Of a stretch of DNA of 35,993 nucleotides, positions 16,623-23,552 are shown in pieces (the stretch's first letter is position 1; each line of letters opens with the position of its first letter). The notes beneath the pieces are model-generated. The model saw only the letters and a list, made by a program, of their open reading frames with translations. It made no database searches and had not been told where the DNA came from. The translations under genes were made by a program, and so were the position numbers. The DNA comes from Rohdeia sp044358925. GTDB lineage: Bacteria > Planctomycetota > UBA1135 > GCA-002686595. The stretch lies in assembly GCA_044358925.1 (NCBI GenBank), contig JBIKNC010000016.1:1-35993 (forward strand), given 5' to 3'.

Positions 16623-16718
16623 ATGTCCCCGCTCCGCACCACCGCCGCTCGCCATCACGGCCACGCGTGCCATCGCCTGCACCATCACGGATGCAGCGGT
16701 CGGCCGGTCGTGGCGTAG
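16623..16718 (+). CDS. hisL: His operon leader peptide (attenuator)
   Basis: A 31-codon frame from ATG 16623 to TAG 16716-16718. Residues 11-22 read HHGHACHRLHHH: seven histidines in twelve codons. It ends 33 nt before a strong terminator hairpin and 147 nt before hisG. This is the layout of enterobacterial his attenuators: with enough charged tRNA-His the ribosome finishes the leader and the terminator forms; with too little it stalls on the His codons and the antiterminator forms. The peptide itself is probably not functional. The stretch from 16527 to 16865 holds nothing else apart from the promoter and hairpins listed separately. Confidence 0.85.
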   Translation: MSPLRTTAARHHGHACHRLHHHGCSGRPVVA

Positions 16719-16764
16719 GCGCGGAAGAAGCGCAGGACGCGAAAGAACACGACGAGCGCCGGCC
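16702..16764 (+). promoter_or_regulatory. Candidate antiterminator pairing
   Basis: GGCCGG at 16702-16707 can pair with CCGGCC at 16759-16764, and TCGT at 16708-16711 with ACGA at 16752-16755, leaving a 3-nt bulge at 16756-16758. This uses the left arm of the terminator, so the two structures exclude each other. The upstream arm overlaps the last codons and stop of the leader peptide. A ribosome that finishes the leader would cover it, while one stalled on the His codons would leave it free. Confidence 0.55.
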
Positions 16765-16780
16765 CTGGCCGGCGCTCGTC
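16751..16780 (+). terminator. His attenuator terminator hairpin
   Basis: Arms 16751-16764 and 16767-16780 are perfectly complementary over 14 bases (the innermost pairs cannot all close over the 2-nt centre). They are followed by GTTTC. No other plus-strand gene ends nearby, so the hairpin makes sense only as the intrinsic terminator of the his leader transcript. Confidence 0.75.
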
Positions 16781-16865
16781 GTTTCAGGGGGCTTCGCAAG
16801 GAGCACGTGAACCCCGGGACGGGTGCCGACCGCAGAGACGGCGGACACCCGACCCGAGACGACAC

Positions 16866-17810
16866 GTGAACTCCAGCACGACTTCAGCGAGCGCCCCTTC
16901 AGCCAGTTCGCGACGCACCGAAGGGCGCGAGCGCTCCACCGAGACAACGAGCGCGAACGAGCTGCGGCTCGCCTTGCCCAAAGGCCGCATGCAGGCGGGC
17001 GTCGAGCGACTGCTCTCGGCCGCCGGCCTCGAACTCGTCGGCAACGAACGCGACTACCGACCGCGACTCGCGGGGCACGACACGAAGCGGCTCAAACCGC
17101 GCGCGATCGTGCAGATGCTGGCGAGCGGCTCGCGCGACGTCGGCTTCTGCGGCCTCGACTGGGTGCGCGACGAAGGCGCGGACCTCGTCGAACTCGTCGA
17201 CACGGGGCTCGATCCGGTGCGCGTCGCGATCGCGGCGCCGGCGGCGCTCGCGGAGCGGCTCGCGCGTGGCGAACGGCCCGAAGGCTTGCGCCTCGCATCC
17301 GAGTTCGAACGCCTGCCGCGCGAGTGGGCGGCGGCGCGCGGCCTCGACGTGCGCTTCGTGCGTTCGTTCGGCGCGACCGAAGTGCTGCCGCCCGAGGACG
17401 CGGACGTGATCTGCGACGTCGTGCAGACGGGCAACACGCTGCGCGCGAACGGACTCGAACTCGTCGAGACGCTGATCGAGAGTTCGACGCGGCTGTTCGC
17501 GAGCCCGGCGGCGCTCGGTGATCCCGACAAACGCACACGCATCGACGAACTCGTGCTGCTCGTGAGCAGCGTCCTCGCGGCGCGCGAGCGTGTCGTCCTC
17601 GAACTCAACGTCGCACCGGCCGACTTCGATCGTGTGGTCGCGCTCGTGCCGTGCATGCGGCGACCGACGATCGCGCCGCTCGCGGACGGCGCGGGTTTCG
17701 CGATCAAAGCCGCCGTCCCGCGCCGCGATCTCGCGCGCATCGTGCCGGCGCTCAAAGCGGCCGGCGGTCGCGATCTGCTCGTGTCGAGCCTGGAGCAGAT
17801 CGTCCCGTGA
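16866..17810 (+). CDS. hisG: ATP phosphoribosyltransferase
   Basis: 314 residues from GTG 16866. It catalyses the first step of histidine synthesis, ATP plus PRPP to phosphoribosyl-ATP. Family motifs: LRLALPKGRM near residue 33, GLDWVRDEGADLVELVDTGLDPVR, and the PRPP-binding region DVICDVVQTGNTLRANGLE. The C-terminal part after about 225 matches the regulatory ACT-like domain of long-form HisG, so feedback inhibition by histidine is expected. The first ~30 residues are a Ser/Thr-rich extension and the true start could be later. Its stop overlaps the hisC GTG (GTGA). Confidence 0.93.
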   Translation: MNSSTTSASAPSASSRRTEGRERSTETTSANELRLALPKGRMQAGVERLLSAAGLELVGNERDYRPRLAGHDTKRLKPRAIVQMLASGSRDVGFCGLDWVRDEGADLVELVDTGLDPVRVAIAAPAALAERLARGERPEGLRLASEFERLPREWAAARGLDVRFVRSFGATEVLPPEDADVICDVVQTGNTLRANGLELVETLIESSTRLFASPAALGDPDKRTRIDELVLLVSSVLAARERVVLELNVAPADFDRVVALVPCMRRPTIAPLADGAGFAIKAAVPRRDLARIVPALKAAGGRDLLVSSLEQIVP

Positions 17811-18832
17811 ACACCAACTCAGCGAACGACGTGTTGCGCCTCGATCGCAACGAAGGTCCCCCGCCGCCGCGCGAGTTGCTCGCGGAACTCATGCGCCTCA
17901 CGAGTGACGACGTGGCGCGCTATCCCGATCCAGTCGCGGCGATCGGCGCGGTCGAAGCGGCGTGGGCGGCGCGCCTGGGCGTCGATCCGGCGCGCGTCGT
18001 GCTCACGACCGGCGGCGACGGTGCGATCGAGCTGTTCTTCGCGAGCCTCGTCCCACGCGGCGCGCGGCTCGTGCTCGCAACGCCGACGTTCGAGCCCATC
18101 CTCGTGGCGGCGCGGCGCGCGGGCGCACAGGTCGCGGCGCTCGACGGGTTCGCGAACGCGTATCCGCTCGCCGCGGCGCGCAGGGAACTGCGCGGCCGCG
18201 ACGATCGTCTGGTGGTCGTCGCGCCGAACAACCCGACCGGCAGCGGCCTCGATCGCGACGAACTCGCCGATCTCTTGGAGCTGGCGGACGACCGCCCGCT
18301 GCTCGTCGACCTCGCGTACTGCGAGTTCGCACAGAACGACCTCACCGGTGGCGCGCTGGCGAGTCCGTCGGCGTGTGTGCTGCTCTCGCTCTCGAAAGCC
18401 TGGGGCCTCGCCGGTCTGCGCGTCGGAGCGCTCGTCGTGCCGCAGCGCTTCGTGAACGACGTGCGGCGCGAACGGCCCGTCTATCCCGTCGCGACGCCGT
18501 CGCTCGCCATCGCACGCGCCGCACTCACGACGTTCGGTGACTTGCCTCAGCGCAACGCGGCGTGGGTGCGTTCTGCACGACCGCGTGTCGCCGCGCTGCT
18601 CGCCGAGGCGGGCCTCGACGTGCGCGACAGCCAGGCGAACTTCGTGTTCGCGCGCGGAGCGGGGGCCGCACAGCTCGCGGGGCGACTCGCGCGCGAAAAG
18701 ATCGCGGTGCGCCGTTTCGACGGCGTGCCCGAGCTGGCCGACGCCGTGCGTGTCACGGTGCCGCGCACGGACGGTGAGCTCGCGCGCTTCGAAGGCACGT
18801 GCAACGCGCTGTTCGCGGGAGGTGTGCGATGA
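17807..18832 (+). CDS. hisC: Histidinol-phosphate aminotransferase
   Basis: 341 residues from GTG 17807, overlapping the hisG stop. It is a PLP-dependent fold-type I aminotransferase converting imidazole-acetol phosphate to histidinol phosphate with glutamate. Visible motifs: N-terminal LRLDRNEGP, TTGGDGAIELFF, VVAPNNPTGSG, and the PLP lysine Lys197 in SLSKAWGLAGLRVG. Its TGA overlaps the hisB ATG (ATGA, 18829-18832). Confidence 0.94.
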   Translation: MNTNSANDVLRLDRNEGPPPPRELLAELMRLTSDDVARYPDPVAAIGAVEAAWAARLGVDPARVVLTTGGDGAIELFFASLVPRGARLVLATPTFEPILVAARRAGAQVAALDGFANAYPLAAARRELRGRDDRLVVVAPNNPTGSGLDRDELADLLELADDRPLLVDLAYCEFAQNDLTGGALASPSACVLLSLSKAWGLAGLRVGALVVPQRFVNDVRRERPVYPVATPSLAIARAALTTFGDLPQRNAAWVRSARPRVAALLAEAGLDVRDSQANFVFARGAGAAQLAGRLAREKIAVRRFDGVPELADAVRVTVPRTDGELARFEGTCNALFAGGVR

Positions 18833-19443
18833 GCTCCACCACTTCCATGCCCGCACCGCGCCGCGCGCGCGTCGAACGCCGCACGAAGGAAACGGCGATC
18901 GCACTCGAGCTTCTGGTCGACGGCACCGGCATCGTGAACGTCGCGACCGGCATCGGCATGCTCGACCACCTGCTGGGCGCACTCGCGTTCCACGCCGGCT
19001 TCGACCTCGCGCTCACCTGCACCGGCGACCTCGAGATCGACGACCACCACACGGCCGAGGACTGTGCACTCGCACTGGGCCAGGCGCTGCGCGAGGCACT
19101 GGGCGATCGCGCGGGCCTCGTGCGCTTCGGCGACGCACTCGTACCGCTCGACGAAGCGCTCGCGCGCTGTGCGATCGACCTCTCGGGTCGCCCGTTCGCG
19201 CGCGTCGAGCTGGGCCTCGTGCGCGAACGCCTCGGCGCACTGTCCTGCGAGAACGTGAGCCACGTGCTCACGAGCTTCGCGACCGCCGCCGCCCTGACGC
19301 TGCACGTCGACCTTCTGTGCGGCGTGAACGACCACCACCGCGCGGAGGCGGCCTTCAAAGCCGTCGCCGTCGCCCTGCGGCGCGCCGTGGAGCGCCGCGC
19401 CACCTCGAACACCGTCCCCAGCACCAAAGGCACACTCGCGTGA
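18829..19443 (+). CDS. hisB: Imidazoleglycerol-phosphate dehydratase
   Basis: 204 residues from ATG 18829, preceded by a good GGGAGG ribosome site. It is the monofunctional dehydratase without the phosphatase domain found in enterobacterial HisB. The two manganese-binding motifs are present: DDHHTAEDCALALGQAL around residue 70 and NDHHRAEAAFKA around 167. The start ARVERRTKET is typical. Its stop overlaps the hisH GTG. Confidence 0.95.
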   Translation: MSSTTSMPAPRRARVERRTKETAIALELLVDGTGIVNVATGIGMLDHLLGALAFHAGFDLALTCTGDLEIDDHHTAEDCALALGQALREALGDRAGLVRFGDALVPLDEALARCAIDLSGRPFARVELGLVRERLGALSCENVSHVLTSFATAAALTLHVDLLCGVNDHHRAEAAFKAVAVALRRAVERRATSNTVPSTKGTLA

Positions 19444-20075
19444 ACACCTCGAACGAAGTCCTCATCGTCGACACCGGCGTCGCGAACACCGCGTCGCTCG
19501 TCGCCGCACTCGAACGCGCCGGCGCGCGCGCGCGAATCACTCGCGATGCCGCGGCGCTCCGTCGCGCGGCGCGCGTCGTGTTGCCGGGCGTCGGCCGCTT
19601 CGCGCGTGCCATGGAGCGGCTCACCGCGGACGGAATCGACAGCGCGCTCGTCGAACGTGTGCGCCTCGATCGCCCGCTCTTGGCCATCTGCCTCGGTCAG
19701 CAACTGCTCGGCACGGCGAGCCTCGAGTCGCCTGGCGTTCGCGGCCTCGGGATCGTCGATCTCGTCGCGACGCCGATCGGCGACGGCTCGCTGCCGCGGC
19801 CGCAACAAGGTTGGAATCGCGTCGACGCGGCACCGACGTGTCGTGTGCTGTCGAGCGGCTGGGCCGCGTTCGCGAACGGCTTCGCCTTCGAGCAGGCACC
19901 GAGCGGCTGTGCTCCCGCGTGGAGCGACTACGGCGGCCGCTTCCTCGCCGGCTTCGAACGCGGTGCGCTCGTGGCCACGCAGTTCCACCCCGAACTCAGC
20001 AGCGCGTACGGAGCGGCGCTGCTCGAACGTTTCCTCGTCTCGCGCTCGCGCGTCGCCGCGCCGGGAGGTGTGTGA
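19440..20075 (+). CDS. hisH: Imidazole glycerol phosphate synthase, glutamine amidotransferase subunit
   Basis: 211 residues from GTG 19440 (GTGA overlap with hisB). Class I amidotransferase supplying ammonia to HisF. The catalytic triad is visible: Cys84 in AICLGQQLL, His183 and Glu185 in QFHPELS. The N-terminal VLIVDTGVANTASL and VVLPGVGRF are typical. The stop shares one base with the hisF ATG (TGATG). Confidence 0.94.
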   Translation: MNTSNEVLIVDTGVANTASLVAALERAGARARITRDAAALRRAARVVLPGVGRFARAMERLTADGIDSALVERVRLDRPLLAICLGQQLLGTASLESPGVRGLGIVDLVATPIGDGSLPRPQQGWNRVDAAPTCRVLSSGWAAFANGFAFEQAPSGCAPAWSDYGGRFLAGFERGALVATQFHPELSSAYGAALLERFLVSRSRVAAPGGV

Positions 20076-20926
20076 TGGGCTCGCTCGAAACGAAAGCGCG
20101 AGCAGTGGATGTGCCGCTGCGGGTCGTGCCGTGCCTCGACGTGCGCGGCGGGCGGGTCGTGAAAGGTGTGCGGTTCGCGAACCTCGTCGACGCGGGCGAT
20201 CCCGCCGAACTGGCGGCGCACTACGAACGCGAGGGCGCGGACGAGATCGTCGTGCTCGACGTGTCGGCCACACTCGAAGAGCGCAGCGCGAGTCTCGCGA
20301 CGGTACGCGCGGTGCGACGCGCGCTCGCACTGCCGCTCACGGTCGGCGGCGGTGTGCGCACACTCGCCGATGCGGAGGCGCTGCTGGGCGCGGGCGCGGA
20401 CAAAGTGGCGATCAACTCCGCGGCGGTGGCGCGGCCGGAGCTGATCGGCGAGATCGCGCGGGCGTTCGGCTCGCAGGCCTGTGTGCTCGCGGTCGACGTG
20501 CGGCGACGGCCGGGCGGCGGGTGGAGCGTGGCTGTGAAGAGCGCGACCGAGGACACCACTCTCGACGTGCTCGAGTGGATCACTCGCGGCGCGGAGCTCG
20601 GCGCGGGCGAGGTGCTGATCACGAGCATCGATCGCGACGGCACGGGCGACGGGTTCGACGTCGAGTTGCTCGCAGCCGCGCGCGCCGCCGTGGGTGTGCC
20701 GATCGTCGCGAGCGGCGGCGCGCGCGGAGCCGCGGACCTCGTGGCCGCCGCGCGCGCGGGCGCGACGGGTTTGCTGGCGGCCGGCATGTTCCACCGCGGC
20801 GATGTCTCGCTTGCAGAATGCAAGCGAGCGCTCGCCGCCGCGGGTTTCAGCGTGAGGCCTCCGGGCGAAGCGCGGGACGCGAGCCGCGCGCCGCGCTCGG
20901 GCGACACGACGGAGGTGCGCCCGTGA
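20075..20926 (+). CDS. hisF: Imidazole glycerol phosphate synthase, cyclase subunit
   Basis: 283 residues from ATG 20075. TIM-barrel cyclase that works with HisH to make imidazole glycerol phosphate and AICAR. Catalytic aspartates: Asp22 in PCLDVRGGRVVKGV and Asp141 in LAVDVRR. The phosphate-binding SIDRDGTGDGFD and ASGGARGAADL are present. It has about 20 extra residues at the C-terminus compared with typical 255-residue HisF. Its stop overlaps the next gene's GTG. Confidence 0.95.
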   Translation: MGSLETKARAVDVPLRVVPCLDVRGGRVVKGVRFANLVDAGDPAELAAHYEREGADEIVVLDVSATLEERSASLATVRAVRRALALPLTVGGGVRTLADAEALLGAGADKVAINSAAVARPELIGEIARAFGSQACVLAVDVRRRPGGGWSVAVKSATEDTTLDVLEWITRGAELGAGEVLITSIDRDGTGDGFDVELLAAARAAVGVPIVASGGARGAADLVAAARAGATGLLAAGMFHRGDVSLAECKRALAAAGFSVRPPGEARDASRAPRSGDTTEVRP

Positions 20927-22254
20927 TCGTGCCCTCGATCGACCTCATGGGCGGCCAGGCCGTGCAGCTCGTCGGCGGCGAACGGCTCGCACTCGAAGCC
21001 GGCGATCCGTTCCCGATCGCGGAGAAGTTCGCGCGCGTCGGTGTGATCGCGGTCGTCGACCTCGACGCGGCGCTCGGACGCGGCGACAACACGGCGCTCG
21101 TGCGCGAACTGTGCGCACGCCACCGCGTGCGTGTCGGCGGCGGGCTGCGTTCGGTCGCGGCGGTGCGCGCGATGCTCGACGCGGGCGCAGAGAGTGTCGT
21201 CGTCGGTTCCGCGGCCAGCCCCGCGTTCATGCAGGAACTCGGCGCGGACGTCGCGCGCACGCGCGTGTTCGCGGCACTCGACGCGAAGGACGGCGAGATC
21301 GTCACCCACGGTTGGACGCGGCGCACCGGGCGGCGCGTCGAGGACGGGCTGCGAGAGCTGGCCGGGCTCGTGCGCGGCTTCCTCGTCACGACGGTCGAGC
21401 GCGAAGGGCGCCTCGGCGGCTGCGACGTCGATTCGGCGCGGCGCTGGCGCGCGGCGGCCGGTGCTGCGAACGCTGCGACGGAATTCACGCTCGCGGGCGG
21501 TGTGACGACGGCGGAAGAGGTCGCGGAGCTCGACCGGCTCGCGATCGACGCGCAGGTCGGGATGGCGCTCTACACGGGGCGGCTCGGGCTCGGTGCGGCG
21601 TTCGGTGCGCCGCTCGTGAGCGACCGCGCCGACGGTCTCGTGCCGACGATCGTGTGCGACGAGAGCGAACGCGCGCTCGGCCTCGTGTGGTCGAACGCGG
21701 AGTCGATCGCGCTGTCGGTCGAGAGCGGGCGCGCGCACTTCGTCTCGCGCAGACGCGGACTGTGGGAGAAGGGCGCGACGAGCGGCGATCGGCTCGACGT
21801 GATCCGCTTCGAGGCGGACTGCGATCGCGACGCGTTGCGGCTCGTCGCTCGGCCGCGGCGCGAAGACGGCGCGCTGCCCTGTTTCTGCCACCTCGGAACG
21901 GCGACGTGTTTCGGAGCGGCGCACGGAGTGGCGCGGCTCGAACGCACGCTCATGGAACGGCGGCGCACGGCGCCGGTGGATTCCTACAGCGCGCGACTGT
22001 TCGGCGACCGCGAGCTGCTCGCGAGCAAACTGGTCGAGGAGGCGCGCGAACTCGGTGCGGAGAGCGGACGCGCGCGCGTCGTCGAGGAAGCGGCCGACGT
22101 TCTGTACTTCGCTCTCGCGAAACTCGCGAGTGTCGGCGCGTCGTTGGCCGACGTCGAAACGGAACTGGAGCGGCGCAGCGCGCGTGTGACGCGGCGCCCC
22201 GGCGAGGCGAAGCCGAGCCTCGAAACAGCAACGGATACGGAGGTCGTTCGATGA
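20923..22254 (+). CDS. Trifunctional HisA-HisI-HisE fusion
   Basis: 443 residues from GTG 20923 (GTGA overlap). Residues 1 to about 235 are HisA, the ProFAR isomerase TIM barrel, with Asp7 in PSIDLMGGQAVQL and Asp120 in ALDAKDGEIVTHGW. About 237-335 are HisI, phosphoribosyl-AMP cyclohydrolase, with zinc cysteines Cys300 (ADCDRD), Cys322 and Cys329 (FCHLGTATCF); the last two keep the family spacing of seven. About 354-430 are HisE, phosphoribosyl-ATP pyrophosphatase, with KLVEEARELGAES and VVEEAADVLYF. The three domains catalyse consecutive steps: PR-ATP to PR-AMP, to ProFAR, to PRFAR. HisI-HisE fusions are common, but a HisA fusion to both is unusual. No stop or start separates the domains. 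Its stop overlaps the hisD ATG. Confidence 0.93.
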   Translation: MIVPSIDLMGGQAVQLVGGERLALEAGDPFPIAEKFARVGVIAVVDLDAALGRGDNTALVRELCARHRVRVGGGLRSVAAVRAMLDAGAESVVVGSAASPAFMQELGADVARTRVFAALDAKDGEIVTHGWTRRTGRRVEDGLRELAGLVRGFLVTTVEREGRLGGCDVDSARRWRAAAGAANAATEFTLAGGVTTAEEVAELDRLAIDAQVGMALYTGRLGLGAAFGAPLVSDRADGLVPTIVCDESERALGLVWSNAESIALSVESGRAHFVSRRRGLWEKGATSGDRLDVIRFEADCDRDALRLVARPRREDGALPCFCHLGTATCFGAAHGVARLERTLMERRRTAPVDSYSARLFGDRELLASKLVEEARELGAESGRARVVEEAADVLYFALAKLASVGASLADVETELERRSARVTRRPGEAKPSLETATDTEVVR

Positions 22255-23537
22255 CTGCAGAACGCCTGCTGGAAGTGTTGGAACCCGAAGCGGTGCTCGC
22301 TCGTGCGCGCCGCGCGAACGAACCCGATCGTGAGGCGGAAGAGGTCGCGCGAGCGGTGCTCGAACGCGTGCGCGCCGGCGGCGAGCGCGCGCTGCGAGCG
22401 GTGGCCGAGGAACTCCGTGACCTCGCGCCGGGCGCGCCGCTGTTCGTGGAACGCGCCGCACTCGAAGCGGCGCGCGACGCGTTGCCGCGCGACACGCGCG
22501 CGCTGCTCGAACGCGCCGCGGAGCGCATCACACACTTCGCTCAGGCGCAGGTGCGCGCACTCACGCCGTTCGAGTACACGACCGACTGGGGTCGTGTCGG
22601 AGAGCGCTTCGAGCCCGTCGCCCGCGCCGGCTGTTACGCGCCCGGCGGCCGGCACCCGCTGCCGTCGTCGGTGCTGATGACGGTGCTCGCGGCGCGCGCC
22701 GCGGGCGTGCGCGACGTGGTCGTCGCGAGTCCGCGGCCCGCGCCCATCACCTTGGCCGCGGCCGCGCTCGCGGGCGCCGATCGACTGCTCGCCGTCGGCG
22801 GGGCGCAGGCCATCGCCGCGTTCGCGTTCGGCACCGAGTCACTGGAGCGCGTCGACGTGATCGCAGGCCCCGGCAACCGCTACGTGACCGCCGCGAAGCG
22901 CCTCGTCGTCGGTGAGGTCGGGATCGACATGCTCGCGGGTCCGTCGGAGCTGCTCGTCGTCGCCGACGATGGCGCCGACCCGGCCTCGATCGCCGCGGAT
23001 CTGCTCGCGCAGGCCGAACACGATCCGCTCGCGCGGCCGATGTTCGTCGCGCTCGCGCCCGGACTCGCTGAAGCGGTCGAACGCGAACTCACACGGCAAC
23101 TCACCACCCTCCCCACCGCCGTCGTCGCACGCACCGCACTCTCGCGCGGCTTCGTGTGCACGACCGACGTCGCCACCGCCGCGCGCCTCGCGCGCGCTCT
23201 CGCGTCCGAGCACCTCGAACTCGTGGTGCGCGAACCGCGCGCTCTCGCGCCGCAGTTCGCGACGGCCGGCACACTGTTCCTCGGCCACGCCGCCGCCGAG
23301 GTCCTCGGCGACTACGGCGCCGGCCCGAACCACGTGCTGCCGACCGGCGGCAGCGCGCGTTTCGCGTCGCCGCTCTCGCCGCGCACGTTCCTCGTCGCGC
23401 GTCCGTTCATGGAGGCGCACTCCGCGCCCGATGCGAACACTCGCGACGCGCTAACGTCACTCGCCACCGACGCCGCCGCGTTCGCACGCCTCGAAGGCCT
23501 CGAAGCGCACGCACGCGCCGCGGAGCGCCGCACGTGA
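22251..23537 (+). CDS. hisD: Histidinol dehydrogenase
   Basis: 428 residues from ATG 22251 (ATGA overlap). Catalyses the last two oxidations from histidinol to histidine with NAD+ and zinc. Motifs: GCYAPGGRHPLPSSVLMTV, GAQAIAAFAFGT, IAGPGNRYVTAAKR, the zinc ligands Gln254 and His257 in QAEHDP, SEHLELVV, and DYGAGPNHVLPTGG. It is the last gene of the operon and ends 15 nt before the stop of the convergent FG-GAP gene. Confidence 0.95.
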   Translation: MTAERLLEVLEPEAVLARARRANEPDREAEEVARAVLERVRAGGERALRAVAEELRDLAPGAPLFVERAALEAARDALPRDTRALLERAAERITHFAQAQVRALTPFEYTTDWGRVGERFEPVARAGCYAPGGRHPLPSSVLMTVLAARAAGVRDVVVASPRPAPITLAAAALAGADRLLAVGGAQAIAAFAFGTESLERVDVIAGPGNRYVTAAKRLVVGEVGIDMLAGPSELLVVADDGADPASIAADLLAQAEHDPLARPMFVALAPGLAEAVERELTRQLTTLPTAVVARTALSRGFVCTTDVATAARLARALASEHLELVVREPRALAPQFATAGTLFLGHAAAEVLGDYGAGPNHVLPTGGSARFASPLSPRTFLVARPFMEAHSAPDANTRDALTSLATDAAAFARLEGLEAHARAAERRT

Positions 23538-23539
23538 CG

Positions 23540-23552
23540 AGCGCTGCGCGCT
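23540..23552. terminator. Small hairpin between convergent genes
   Basis: AGCGC and GCGCT pair around a TGC loop and fill most of the 15-nt gap between hisD and the FG-GAP gene. It is only 5 bp, with no T-run, so it is a weak candidate. Confidence 0.25.

Noticed and set aside
16623..16718. His-rich peptide as a metal-binding protein
   Set aside because: Its position directly before a terminator and hisG fits an attenuator leader far better.
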